Assembly (NCBI GenBank): GCA_024760905.1
Contig: CM045738.1
Coordinates: 50,277,297-50,341,296 of the forward strand
Length of the DNA: 64,000 nt
Source: Plotosus lineatus
Lineage: Eukaryota; Chordata; Actinopteri; Siluriformes; Plotosidae
Direction: 5' to 3'
Notes under the pieces: generated by a model
What the model saw: only the letters and a program-made list of their open reading frames with translations
Told to the model about the DNA's origin: nothing
Database searches by the model: none
Part shown: piece after piece, positions 47,805 to 59,999 of the stretch
How the letters are laid out: each line of letters opens with the position of its first letter
How positions within the stretch are numbered: position 1 is the first letter of the stretch
Program-made: the position numbers and the translations under genes

Positions 47805-48200
47805 AGGTGTACCTCGACTCCGTTTCGAGTTAAGACATTCTCGATTATCCGTCGGTTTTCAAAAAATATATGGAAAAATAATTTCATAATTTTTTTCATA
47901 ATGTGTTTAAATTAGCACAGTGCTTCACCATTATTTTCTGTGACGCTCCCTCCAGGAAGAAAAAAAAATTAGCACCCTGCGTGCAAATAGTATTACAGTA
48001 TTTCTGTATAAAATTATGAATACACCTCTGCATAACACTGTATCTTTATTAACATTAAAAATAAAAAAGAATTAAATAATAAAGAAACCACTTAATTCTA
48101 GTACAGTATGGCAAAAATGCATAACCCCCAGGGTCATACACACTCCCCCTGGAATCACACCACGCCACTCCACTATTTGAGAAGCACTGAATTAGCGGTA
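47805..48200. mobile_element. Fragment of a Tigger-like element
   Basis: It begins ACAGGTGTACCTCGACTCCG. The later text TAGTACAGTATGGCAAAAAT and CAGGGTCATACAC matches the inner part of the GTACCTTGACTTACGA family. Confidence 0.5.
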
Positions 48201-50275
48201 GCCCCGGCAAATTATACATACGTATCACCACATTACTGGCATGTAATTCAAATTTAGCCAATGGCTGAGAGCTTTTGTTTTGTGCTGATTGGTTGCAGAT
48301 GATGTGTATGCCTCTTTTTTTCTCCTTCGCACACGTTGCCGTGATTGCTTGAATTGTGAATTCAAGGATTTTTTATCGTTTTTTTCATGATTATTTAAGC
48401 AGTATGATGCAAACACCCCCCCACCCACCCAAAAAAAATAAAAAAATAAATAAATAAAAAAAATCTCAATTTTACACGGTTTACAAAAATGACTAAGTTC
48501 AGTCCTGAAAAAGCGGAGCTTCCGGAGCATGCCGGAAAACTTGCACCCATGTGAATATGGTACTTAGATTCTTGTTTCATATAGAAACGTTCTCTCTCAT
48601 CTTTATGCTTAAAGTAACAGGAACAGCCGTTAATAACGCTTCATGTACACTGATCATTTAAGGTTACGCTTATGGTTACTTCATATTGAATTGTACCAAG
48701 TTTACATCTTGTTTAAATGTACAAGACGAGCAAGTCATATTGGATGTCTGTATTTGTATTATTAAATAAATGCTGAAGAAACTTAAAAGTAATGTGTTTC
48801 TCTCACACACACACACTACATCAGGGATGTCCATACTGACACACAAAGGCACAGTGTGGGTTCAGATTTTCACTTCAAGCAGCGAGTAGCTACACCTTCC
48901 ACCCGTGTGAACCACTGAGCTCAAGAACTGATTGAATCTTGTGTTGCTAGGTTGCAGGTCTCCAAACCTGAAGCCAGCCTGGTACCATGGTAGAGAGATC
49001 ACCTTAATTTCAGACGTTCTACTCAAAATAGTGAGCTTTTCTTAAAAAAAAAAAAAAAAAGGATGTAACTTGGATCTAGGGCTACAGCTAATTTTAAGCC
49101 CCCCTTTTTCTCAGATTTCATTATGCAGAGCTTTTTGTTTTTAAGTTACAAATGTCAGTGAAATTTTTCATATTTTATTTGAAAATTAGTTTTATTCTGA
49201 TCTTCAGCAGTACATTTTTCAGGGGGTTTGAGTCGTGTTGGCTTTGATCATCTATCTCCATTTTGAGACCTTCGACCAAGGTGGTCTGACCAGGATGGTG
49301 GTTACCCAGCTTCAAAATGAAACACCAATGTGCAATCTTGGTATTTTCTTTTTATATTTAAAAAAAAAGGTGTGGTTGCATGGTTCAAGTGTAAATCTAT
49401 GCCTACACCAGCCCTTCATGGACAAGATGGAGTCGTACATCTTAAATGCAAACCTCAGACTTGTGTTTGCTTCAGCCCAGAGTATATATAGTTGTGAATT
49501 TTACACAAGGCCAAAGGTATGTGAACACACAACCATTGCACATGTACAGCATGGGGCAATAACATACCACCTCGGATTCGGGCAGTACCATGCCATTAGA
49601 ATAACCCCCACCACCTGGACTAGTTTTCTGGGGCATAGTTAGAAGGATTTAACTGTTTGATCTCAAGATTAATGTGATACGATACCACCTTGGAAAACCA
49701 CATCATGGTGCTCGCTTCAGGTACAAGAACAAAATCAAAGTGAGCACAGAACCCGTTTCATCGCTCTCATGAGTGTGTCGAAAGACATTTAAAAAAAAAA
49801 AAAAAAAAAAAAAAAATTGAGAAGGTCCACATAGGTGTGGGGATCAGGTGGCCAGAACATTTTGACTACATAATGTGCGTAACCACCGTTTAACATCCGA
49901 AAGCAGAAGCTGTGGTAACTGTACAGTCGCAACATCACTATTACCGAACTAAAAATATACTGTAGTCTCAAAACCGACAGAATGAACTTAAACAGTCCCC
50001 AGACATTTATTTACACAAAGTTCAACAGAAATAACATTTACAGATAGAAACAAACACTTAAGACATTTCTGACAGACAAAAAAGGGGGTACAAAACTGTC
50101 ATCCACACAACAAGCAGCAGACGTGTAGCATGGAGATTCGATCACTTGATATTTTCATAGATGTGGTTCAGTAGATCTGAAATCTTGTTCTTTTTGCACA
50201 CTGCATGAGAAAAGTCCTTGTTCTCATTGGCTGCTTGTATGGTACAGCAATTTATGTAATTTAAAGCTCAAAGCT
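48201..50275. other. Intergenic stretch between NLR and armc1
   Basis: Mostly unassigned. Poly(A)/poly(T) runs lie at 49045-49060 and 49790-49817. AATAAA at about 48763 could end the NLR transcript. The reverse-strand TTTATT near 50006 could be the armc1 poly(A) signal. Confidence 0.4.
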
Positions 50276-53200
50276 TCACCAGTAGAAGCTTTTGATAAGA
50301 AAACTCGCTGCCGAGCCCAGCCAGCTCCCACCGAGATCCTGTTTGGCAGCAGTGCGGGACACGGCGCGGTCTGCCGCCTTCTCGGGACTCTCGTCTTCTG
50401 GTAGATAATCGGGCAGGTGATGATTCTCCTCTATGTGAACATCTGTTGTGCTGACAGGGGTGAGGACCTGCAGTCAGCAGGATCACAAAATTAGTGCACT
50501 GGTAGAAATAATATTTACCACAAAACTCCGGTGCAATTCAGTCAACAGGAGTCACTGAAATCAGCCAGGCAGAAGACTGCGGGTGCATTTTGGGGTTGAA
50601 ACCCATCAACGTTACACTGGCCAATCACAGTTGTCTTTGAGCTGACGTATGTAGAAGAGGATGGACTGTGACCAATTTCCTGAGTCCTAGTCGAAGCTCA
50701 TTATTCCTCACCGGATCGAGTAACAACGACAGATAAGAATTCAGTGATGCAGCTCAACCTTCAGTGCCGCCAGTTTGGTTGGAATAACAAATTTATAAGG
50801 AGTTAATGAATGGAACTGAAAAGACATCGTAACTAATACTCGCCTCCAGATTTAACATTTAGACGAGGGTCATTACATTCTAGTGCAGGCTTTATGTACC
50901 ACGCTCATGGTAAACCTGACTTGTACAGTTCCAGATGTGTCACCCAACACATGTACAGAGTCAGGAAACATCTGGTAATATAAGCAATTAAATCTGTTTG
51001 CTTTAGGAATGTGTTCGCGCCCTGCGGAAGGATTCAGAAACAAGTACACTAGTCATGAGATCCATATCACCCACCTCGTCTCCACTCTCATTCTTCACCA
51101 CCTGCTGAGCTGAAAGCACTTTCGTGGCAGCAATGGCAGATGCAAGACTCTGAATCAGAGAGAAGATGCACTTTACAGTCTTACGCCGCTTTAAAAAAGA
51201 TGAAATATGAATTATGGGTGGATCAAATAAAAGCTCTACCTCGGTGGGCAGCTCTGCACGTACACGCACTGTGCATCTCTTCAGGGCCATCTGGAAAGTG
51301 AAGCTGATGACTCCTTTAACCTTCAGGAGAGCCTCCTCACACATACCTCGCTGAGCCTGTATCGGTATATGTACATTAATTATCCATTTTTATTTATTTA
51401 CTTTATTTCACCGTTTCCTAGCTCTACACTTGTGTAACAGTATATGAAAGAAACCTGAAGATTTGGGTGCCCAATTTATCCACATTAACTAGATCACCGT
51501 CTCAGTACAGGCCAAATCAATGGACACACTAGAGTTCTTTACCTTATATGGAAAGGGCCCATCTTCAGGTGGGTGGGCATTATTATATTATATGGGTACA
51601 TACATGAGAAATGTTACATTTTTTGTGGGACCTAGAGAAGTCCTCCTAGGTATTCTGATCTGAAAGGTGCAAGCTGTGGATGATATCTCCAGCACTCGTG
51701 TAAGGTTAAGGGGATCGATTTACTTTCTTCTGTATAACGAGTTGCTACACATGTACACGCATTGATTTATTATTTATATAACTTAATGTAGCAGATGTCA
51801 AAACATTGCCCTTCTTTGGATAATAAAGAGGACCACCACCCCCAGCACAGTGAAAGATGTGGGGTGCATGCGTGTGTGTGCACGCGCGCGAGTCTGTATG
51901 GTTGTCCCAGTCACATTGGATAGTTAGTGGTACAGTTTCAAAACTAAAAATTGTTAAACACTACTGTTCTTCCATACTGACACCGTATCAAGCCCAGAAT
52001 ACTTGTACTGACCCAACCCCAGTGTGTGTGGTACTCATGCAAAAGCCTCAACAATATTAAAATGATATGAAGCCCAACACAGCACAGGGGACTCAAGAGA
52101 AACATTTCTCCTAGTCTCTGCATTTCATCACACACAAAACACACAGATAGTTTTATTGATGCACTTACCGTCCCGTCCAAACCCTCTATGTGTAGGGTGA
52201 TGGTTTTGGCCTTTTTATTGGAACTGTTGATGAAAAATTGAGTTTTATTTCTCCGCACTGGTTGCACAGGCGTTCTGGGCGTGTCCGTCCTCTCTGAAGC
52301 ACTCAATATTTCGTACACCTCTTTGGCGAGGTCCGTGATGTCAGTACCCACCCCATGGCTACATGATAGAATGAAAAATGGCACCAGCAACACTATCAGA
52401 AATTATTTATTAAATGAGTCACCTCAAAGAACAACTGCAGCACCGACTTACTTTTCCAGCAGCATTTCCAGGCTCACCATCATGCCTAGCTCGTTCTTCA
52501 TGCAGCTGATGTTATGAGATGATTCTGCCAGGTACCTCAGAGTCTGAGGACAGAGCAAGATAAGTCACAACATGCATGTCTACCCCACAAATCTGGGTAA
52601 CTGGGGGTACCCCCTGCATTGTTCCTTACTCAAAAAAGGAAAACTTTCATAACTTGGACTGATACCTGCAGAGCAGTAAAGACAACTTGAGGGTCTCTGT
52701 GGTCTAGGAACAACACAAGACCAGGTAAACAGCCCTCATCTTTCGCGATCGCCTCCCGATTCTGAGGTTCAGACGCCAGATCCCTCAGCTGAGTGACTAC
52801 CGACATTGCATCCATCATCTTTCTTCCTATCTGTAAATTAAACAGACCAGATCTCAAACGAGAAACATTTCTCCAGTAAAACAGATAAATACCTCTCGAG
52901 TTATATATTTACTTCTTATCTAAAGATGCGTTATCATATTAAAAGCAATAAATCCATTCAGACACTTCATATGTACAGGTAGCTCTTTACCTGACATTTG
53001 TAAATGTATGCACATTCATTTTAAGCTTAATAAAAATAAAAAAAACTTTAATAAATGTACAGACTGTATTTTGAGCTTTATATTTATGTAGAAGGGACAG
53101 TATTATATTCCATGACGGCGGTAACATCACATGCAACCTTGCGCACACTCGTGTCCTCCTCCAGATCTGCCTGAATCATCAGGATTCTCTACGTCTGTAC

Positions 53201-54308
53201 TGTGACTCACTTTCAGCTGCTGTGGATGGTCAAACATTGGCATGTTAACTCTTAACATACTTCCTAAAATAGCTTAGGTCCAAATCTTCCATTTGCTTTC
53301 GTGGCTAGTCTCATTTAGGTAGATCCCCAAGAGCTGCTGCTGTCATGCAAACACAAGCCTCTGTTCCTCCCCAGGATGCTTAGTAATAACCACAGATTAG
53401 ATATGATTAATCTTCACTGTGATGGATCAGAAACCGAGAGGATGGAATAATCAGAAAACCAACCAACAAACAAAACAAATAAATAAAAGACAGCCGACTC
53501 TGTTCCTGATTTCGTACCATCCTGCTGTTATCATAACCTCCATTCTTCTAGACCCTTTTCTGTTAGCTCCACCAACCCAGTTTACATCTGACCATGTGAT
53601 TATTGCCTTCAGTTCTTGATCAGCTAAAAGAGAATTTGGTTGCACAGGAAGAGACAACTGACCCTTCTGGAGTCATCAAAACGACTGCCAGTTAAACTAC
53701 ATATTCAGTTCGCAAATTGGAGTCAGTCATCAGCCTTTTAAAGTTTTAAATATTTAAAAATTAGAATATTATTAACTCGATATTTGTGTAAACTCTATTA
53801 CGTGGTACATTTTCTAACACATTTTTAATTCCAGGCTAATGTTGCTATGTATTTAGCATTAGCAAACCTGCTAACTTGGATGTGATGGTTGTGAAAATAC
53901 TCCTTATGGTCCCGGTAGAATTCCTTCAAACTGTTTTGTCTACGTAACTGTTTAGTATTCTGTATACACACTACAAATGGAAACACTAATGCCTTACAAT
54001 TTAATATTATTATCAACGCGCCAGGAACAAAAAACAAATGTAAACGATTTAGCGGCGCTCGAGACACAATACCAACCCCAGTCAGCGTTAGCATCAATGC
54101 TAACAACCATCAATCTGTTTTATTAGCTTCAAACTCAATACTTTATTTATTTTCTCTGTTTAATCACATCAATCCGTTTATTAAACACCAAAAACTTGGC
54201 GCTTGTGTTCGAGACAATGTATAACTACCTCCTTGAATTTAAAACCTCTTACCTCGCGTTCCTATCACAGCCTGGCTCATCGACCGCAAATATGAATTTC
54301 GCACTCAT
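50276..54308 (-). CDS. armc1: Armadillo repeat-containing protein 1
   Basis: ARMC1 is a small armadillo-type protein found in cytosol and on mitochondria, where it associates with the MICOS/MIB-DNAJC11 machinery and affects mitochondrial distribution. Coding exons on the minus strand: 52818-52666, 52543-52452, 52358-52169, 51350-51240, 51149-51075 and 50467-50276. Together they make 813 nt, 270 residues, close to the family's usual length of about 280. All junctions are GT-AG and in phase. Recognisable blocks are [10 protein letters not shown] and [12 protein letters not shown] (exon 1), TLRYLAE (exon 2), [19 protein letters not shown] (exon 4), [10 protein letters not shown] (exon 5), and [11 protein letters not shown] with the C-terminal FLIKSFYW (exon 6). 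Two adjacent ATGs at 52818 and 52815 begin the protein; 52818 is used here. A probable upstream untranslated exon at about 54308-54253 ends in a strong GTAAGAGG donor and would join at 52830. The MTFR-type gene lies head to head on the other strand. Confidence 0.95.
52831..54252. other. armc1 first intron
   Basis: No element or frame recognised; the stretch lies between the untranslated leader exon and the start exon. Confidence 0.5.
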
Positions 54309-54481
54309 TTTCTCACAACGCCATTGGCCGGCTTGTCTCCGCACGAAGCTATATAGGTCGCTGAGATTGGTTGAGAAAAACGGTAATTTTATGTCGTCCA
54401 ATGAGACGCCGTTTTGTTCGCAATAGCTTTATTTGAGTTCTCCAGCGTTGTACGTTTGCGTTGGGTGAGGAAGTTTAAGAG
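54309..54481. promoter_or_regulatory. Bidirectional promoter between armc1 and the MTFR gene
   Basis: The short gap between the two divergent genes carries CCAAT-type boxes at 54323-54327 (ATTGG), 54366-54370 (ATTGG) and 54398-54402 (CCAAT). A donor-like AAGAG|GTAACGG at about 54481 could end the first untranslated exon of the MTFR gene. On the other strand the armc1 leader exon starts near 54308. Head-to-head genes with CCAAT boxes and no clear TATA are typical of housekeeping bidirectional promoters. Start sites are inferred, not seen. Confidence 0.6.
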
Positions 54482-54866
54482 GTAACGGTATTATTAATGG
54501 TTATGAATCCTTTAAATGGCTGTGTATATAAAACATATAAAAATTCCCGAATGCATGTTTTATTACTCTATATTGTATTTATTGTTTCGGTTTAAGATTG
54601 CCTTGTAAAAGTCAGTTCAGTTTGTATTGAACGGCATCTCAAAGGATGCGTTGTTTTTACGCAGGCTGGACCTGTGTGTTTTTACAAGCAGTTTGTTGTT
54701 TTGTTGTTCGTTTACCCAGAATTGATTGCCATGCTGTCGATTTGATCCTCCTGCACCGCGTGTAGGAAGCCAGTGCTGCTGCTGCAGCTGCGGTGTTTTT
54801 AATTCAGCACCGATCACAGCAGAAATCCTGCTGACATTCTCCTGGGAACAGGCGCTCATGGTGGCC

Positions 54867-57461
54867 ATGTCTTTGCTTGAAGACCTCGTGCATTTGATGA
54901 GATGGGCCCTGGAATATTTTGGGGTTCCCCAAGACATGGTGAGTGGACCAATACTTTTGGATTATCTCGAGTTTGATTGGCTTCTTCAGTAAATGGTGTT
55001 TTCATCAGTGCCATCTGGCAGTGTGATGGTGGAGGGTTCGAGCATCAGCCAGTTGATTCTTTGTGTCAAGTTTGCATTCGTGGGTTTCCTCAGTGTACTC
55101 TTGTTTCATCCCTCAGACCAAACATGTGCACATTCGGTCCACTGGCTATGCTGAAAACCCAAAAATGTGAATGGATGTCCATCTCTGCATAATAAATTGG
55201 AGACAGAAAATAGAAAGGGGGGCAGTGGGTGGCATGGTGCTATGGTGCCCAATTACTGGATTACCCCAAGGTCGGCGATTAAATAGTGGTTAATGCAGTG
55301 GGTTACTGATCCAAAGGTCACCAATTAAGTCCTCACTCTCACCATTGTTGGGCCCTTGAGCAAGGCTCTTAACCCTCAATTGCTCAAGTTGTATACAAAA
55401 AGGTAATTGTAAGTTGCTCTGGATATGAGTGTCTGCCAAAGGCTGTAAATGTAAAAAAGTAGAGATATTTGATGGATGATATTGTCATCTTCTGCATGTA
55501 TTTATTTGCAGCTGGTTCCGGTCTGGGAGAGCACTTTGTGTGGACAGTATCGCAGCATTGTACGCATGATTGGAACAAATCTCCCGCTGACCCCTTATCC
55601 ACGGCTCCAGTTCCAGGTACAGTCACTGATCTGACTGTTCAGTATAGCAACCGTAGCAGAATTGAAGCGATCACTGCTGCACAGTGTTCACCATCGTTCA
55701 AGGTGATGGTTTAAAATTTCAGAGGATTTATTAGTTGTGCCGTCTGTTCGCTGCTGTTGCTGGCACTCCATCCTCAACCTGTATTGATGGACTTTACCGT
55801 GTGAGTTTGAAGTGTGGGGGTGATATTGTGGGGGTGATACAGTAGGCCCTCGACATTCCCGGGGGTTCGGTTCCAGGCCCTCCCGCGAATCGAGATAATC
55901 CGCGAGTTCTGTGAAACCCCATGTAACCCCGAATGATCAACCTGAAGTAAAATCCGATGTATCTATTACATGCACTAAAATATGCTTCTTAAACACATTC
56001 TACAGACAGTCTTACTCATTAATACAGTATTAATGTAGTAACATTTCGTCATGATTAAGAAAAACTGTTTTCTGTTGTAAAGCACTCGTTTTAAAGTCTT
56101 TTTCAATTATTATTCCAGTACACTACCTCAGTTAATTCTGAGAATGTTTGTGCATGAGATTTTATGTTCTGTCGCATGTTTAACAAACGATACCAAAAGG
56201 ATAAACTTTATTACGCTTCATGTCCTTTTACATTGAACTTGGAGTGACGTCTCCAAGATGGTGCTGCCTAGAGGGCAACATCGCGGAGTTCTCAGAGTCT
56301 AATTGTTTCTTTGTTGGTTTTAATTTGTTTTATTTGTTTGTTCATGTTTTGCACTATGCTCGTCTATGATCGGCCGACCCTACTACAGCTATGAGCAGCT
56401 TCAGTCTCGGGCAACTAAGCACACCACAACTTCCATCGTGAGCTGCTATGGAAGCTCAATGCTAACCGCACCCCAGCTAGCAGTAAGCCCAGGCGGAGTT
56501 CTCAGAGGCTTGGTTAGCACTTCCGGCCATACTGCTTGAAAATGTTCAGTCCCTGCGAAACAAGATGGACGAGCTTCATGCTCAGATTGCAGCGCAGAGG
56601 GATCTACAGGACTGTGTTTCTGTGAAACATGGCTCGATGTGATTGCACCAGCCGGCTACGCAGCCTTCATCCCCTGCAATCCCAAGAGTCGGAGTCATCG
56701 TTCGGCCCCTTCCCGCCTGGGCTTAATGTCAGCTGGGGTGTGGCTCGCATTGAGCTGCCTACCATAGTATATTAGCTCTGCTAGCCGCACCCCAGCTGAC
56801 AAGAAGCCTAGGCGGGAAGGGGCCGATTTATGGATGTGGTGAAGGCGGACATGAAGGTCGTTGGAGTAAGAGTAGAAGATGCAGAGGATAGGGTGAGATG
56901 GAGGCAGATCATTTGCTGTGGCGACCCCTGAAGGGACCAGCCGAAAGGAAAAGAAGCACTAACAAGCCCAGTTGAGCGTGCTTCGTTATACACGCCCGAA
57001 GATACTCCGATCTTATAGCTGTAGTAGAGTCGACCGGTCATAGACGAGCATAGTGCAAAACACGAACAAACAAAACAAATTAAAATGAACAAAGAAACAA
57101 TTTGACTTGAACTCCGCGATGTCGCCTTCTGGGCAGCGCCATCTTGGGGACGTCACCCCAAGACATCACTCCAAGTTCAATGTAAAAGGACATGAAGCGT
57201 AATAAAGATTATCCTTTTGGTATCGTTTGTTAAACATGCTACAGCAAAAACCGATTTTAGGCAATAAAACCCCGTGCACTTTAATCAAACACATCTACCC
57301 CACTGACTGTGAACCATATCAATCCATCCACTCTGCCCTCAGATACATGTACACTTGAATAGCAGCCAGTCTATAAAGTTTTGTTATTGTATATTACTTT
57401 TGTACTATTTATGTATCTATTTATACACATGTGTATATGTATGTATGTATGTATGTGTGTG

Positions 57462-57533
<72 letters not shown>

Positions 57534-58651
57534 ATATCTTCTTCTTTTACTTTCGGCTGCTCCCTTCAGGGGTCGCCACAGCAAATCATCCGCCTCCACC
57601 TCACCCTGTCCTCCGCATCTTCTTTTCTGACTCCAACGACCTTCATGTCTTCCTTCACCACATCCATAAATCTCTTCTTCGGTCTTCCTCGAGGCCTTCT
57701 GCCTGGTAGTTCCAACCTCAGCATCCTACTGCCGATATACTCACTATCCCTCCTCTGTACATGTCCAAACCATCTCAATCTAGCCTCTCTGACTTTGTCT
57801 CCAAAACATCTTACGTGGGCTGTCCCTCTGATATACTCATTTCTGATCCTATCCATCCTCGTTACTCCCAGGGAGAACCTCAACATTTTCATCTCCGCTA
57901 CCTCCAGCTCTGCCTCCTGCCTTTTCCTCAGCGCCACTGTTTCTAATCCATACAACATCGCTGGCCTCACCACCATCTTGTACACTTTTCCCTTCATTCT
58001 TGCTGACACTCTCCTATCGCACATCACACCGGATACTTTTCTCCAACCATTCCAGCCTGCCTGCACACGCTTCTTCACCTCTTTTCCACACTCTCCATTG
58101 CTCTGGATTGTTGAGCCTAAGTACTTAAAATCCTCCACCTTCGTTATCTCTGTTCCCTGTAACATCACCGTTCCTCCTGGGTCCTTCTCATTCACACACA
58201 TGTATTCTGATTTTCTGAGGCTAACCTTCATTCCTCTCCTTTCCAGGGCATACCTCCACCTCTCTAGATTTTCCTCCACTTGTTCTCTGCTCTCACTACA
58301 GATCACGATGTCATCTGCAAACATCATAGTCCATGGAGATTCTTGTCTCACCTCGTCTGTCAGCCTGTCCATCACCATAGCAAACAAGAAGGGGCTCAGA
58401 GCTGACCCTTGATGCAGTCCCACCTCCACCTTGAATTCGTCGGTCACACCGACAGCACACCTCACCACTGTCTTACATCTCTCATACATGTCCTGCACCA
58501 CTCTAACATACTTATATATATAACAAAAATAAAAGGACAGGACAAAGACTTTCTATTGAAACTCCATTTATCACTACAGATCTGTTTCGAGGGGTGGTGA
58601 AACCATCCTCTCTCTTCAGGTGATTATAGAAGAACTTTATTTAAAAAATTT

Positions 58652-58703
<52 letters not shown>

Positions 58704-59994
58704 AATACTATATATATATTTTTTTATTATTGTTCTGTTCTAATTAACTTAAGGATGTTACACCTTTCTAAGCTGTTTCGCACCCCCTACTGATGGTACT
58801 TCAAGAGCCTGTAACAGTGAATTTCTCCATTGTGAGGTTAATAAAGCTGTATGTATCTCTCTACAGAACATAAAGTCTCACGCATAAACATGAACTTAGG
58901 TGCTGTACTGGAATAATAATTGAAAAAGATTTTAATACAACAGTTCAGAGAAAACCATCATTTCTCAGGAGAAAGTCTTATTTCTTCAGAAGAGACATCC
59001 AGCGTTTTCTATCGCTTAGCCAGAGAAGACGCACAGCGTTTGAGTGGTATCATAGAACTTAACTGGTAATTAAAACACGCACAAAAAAGAGGCTCATTGA
59101 CAACTTGTGCGCGAATGAGGAAAAAGGGGCAGGACATGAGCTCAACCAGTCAGGAGAAAGGAGGACAGCCATTGGCTGAATTTGAGTCACGTGCCGGTTG
59201 CTCGGCAGTCAGCGAATACTCAAACTGTGGGTGCAAAACCGCGAATAGTCAAGGGCCTACTGTATTGTGGGGATTTGTCTTTTTCTTTCTTTCTTTTTTT
59301 TTTAAAAGAAACCTTTTACGTGAAACCTTTTTAATGCCCTTTCTACTCCCTTCTGTCTGTTTAGGTTCCTTTACAAGCAATCCGGAGGCACGGTCATGTC
59401 GAAGTCTCAGTGGACACTCCTGCCATTCCATCACTAGCTGATGTGTTATGGGTGGTTGAGGACCAAGGAGACAACTGCACCAGGTTCAGGTATTTGAAGC
59501 AGGGGGTAAATGAGGGATTTTTGCTTCAGGCGATTTTCTGTTGTACAAGATTTGATGTTGTTCGAGAGTACCAGTGCACTTCAGGCAAAAATCATGTACA
59601 CAGATTACCCTAAATGCAGATCAGACAACATGTGGTGGACGTTTGGTACTTTGATTGATGAGTGAAGCTGTAAGGTTAAATATTAAATGAAATAGGACAT
59701 ACCATCATTTAAATAACCCTGTTGCCATGGAGATGATTTTCCTTAGCATTATAATTTACTAATCCTGCCCTTTCAGGGGTGCTGTCCCGCTCAGAAAACA
59801 GAGATGGCCACAGCGCTTTGAAACTTCAGAAGCTGTATGCATACGGCCCATTGGTGCATCTATGAATGCAGAGAGAGTGCACATGGTGTGTGAGTCAGCT
59901 ACAGAACCAGAGGCCTTCAAGAAGATCCAAGCACTGGAAGCAGAGTTACTAAAATTACGAGCTCAGATTGCATTGATTGTCACCACTCCAACAG
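54867..59994 (+). CDS. mtfr1: Mitochondrial fission regulator (MTFR family), first four coding exons
   Basis: MTFR proteins promote mitochondrial fission and are mitochondrial. Exons: 54867-54938 (ATG SLLEDLV; an in-frame ATG at 54858 is an alternative start), 55512-55616, 59365-59489 and 59777-59994. The splice sites are GT-AG and phases agree. The family signature [14 protein letters not shown] and PRLQFQ is in exon 2, [12 protein letters not shown] in exon 3, and the coiled-coil block [17 protein letters not shown] in exon 4. The proline-rich middle and the C-terminal exons are not found before 64000, so the gene continues beyond the window. Adjacency to armc1 matches the vertebrate ARMC1-MTFR1 neighbourhood and is the reason for preferring mtfr1. 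The N-terminal EYFGVP segment resembles MTFR2, so paralogue identity is only probable. Intron 2 is filled by a palindromic element with nested LINE pieces. Confidence 0.9.
55310..55455 (-). repeat. SINE tail fragment
   Basis: TTGGGCCCTTGAGCAAGGCT and GTAAGTTGCTCTGGATATGA are the inverse of the fish SINE tail seen at 23580 and 60361. Confidence 0.6.
56168..57240. repeat. Nested inverted-repeat block with LINE fragment
   Basis: The outer arms 56168-56420 and about 56985-57240 are inverted copies (AACAAACGATACCAAAAGGA versus its complement). An inner hairpin at 56702-56822 has arms with CCCCTTCCCGCCT. A piece resembling a LINE endonuclease start ([15 protein letters not shown]) lies at 56540-56590. 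Confidence 0.75.
56824..56957 (+). mobile_element. 5'-truncated RTE-like 3' end
   Basis: Codons for [14 protein letters not shown] and the GGCGACCCCTGAAGG 3' end, closing with GAAAGGAAAAGAAG. Confidence 0.8.
57464..57531. repeat. (TA)n microsatellite
   Basis: A TA run next to the RTE-like 3' end. Confidence 0.95.
57541..58516 (-). mobile_element. RTE-like LINE, 5'-truncated
   Basis: A frame at 58501-57566 is open for 311 codons, from [15 protein letters not shown] through [12 protein letters not shown] and the intact [16 protein letters not shown] box to the C-terminal RRMICCGDP. It is the least damaged reverse-transcriptase C-terminal half here. The 5' side is cut at 58516. Confidence 0.9.
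58521..58634 (-). ncRNA. Hammerhead-ribozyme-bearing dispersed segment, copy 2
   Basis: On the minus strand, 58624-58570 has the complete hammerhead pattern: stem I ATCAC/GTGAT, core CTGAAGA, stem II closed by G-C, then GAAA, a three-pair stem III (ACA/TGT) and GTA at the cleavage site. It differs from copy 1 at one base, which in this copy restores the stem II G-C pair. TA-rich sequence lies on both sides. Confidence 0.78.
58660..58696. repeat. (TA)n microsatellite
   Basis: A TA run follows the hammerhead segment. Confidence 0.9.
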
Positions 59995-59999
59995 GTAAC

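Larger units (their letters stand above)
55840..59262. mobile_element. Palindromic Tigger-like element filling MTFR intron 2
   Basis: It starts CAGTAGGCCCTCGACATTCC and ends AGTCAAGGGCCTACTG. TA flanks it (55838-55839, 59263-59264). The left arm (to about 56150) and right arm (from about 58900) are inverted copies: for example CAATTATTATTCCAGTAC at 56104 and GTACTGGAATAATAATTG at 58904. Between them sit an inverted-repeat block, an RTE-like LINE, TA runs and a hammerhead segment. Confidence 0.8.

Noticed and set aside
49235..49642. 135-codon frame as a gene
   Set aside because: No recognisable domain, no splice or promoter context, low-complexity neighbours; chance frame is likely.
54726..54866. 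Longer MTFR N-terminus from the ATG at 54726
   Set aside because: Open by chance; the family's proteins begin close to the SLLEDL-like segment, so 54867 or 54858 fits better.
57355..58412. 343-codon plus-strand frame
   Set aside because: It is the antisense of the RTE-like LINE plus a TA run; the minus strand carries the conserved motifs.
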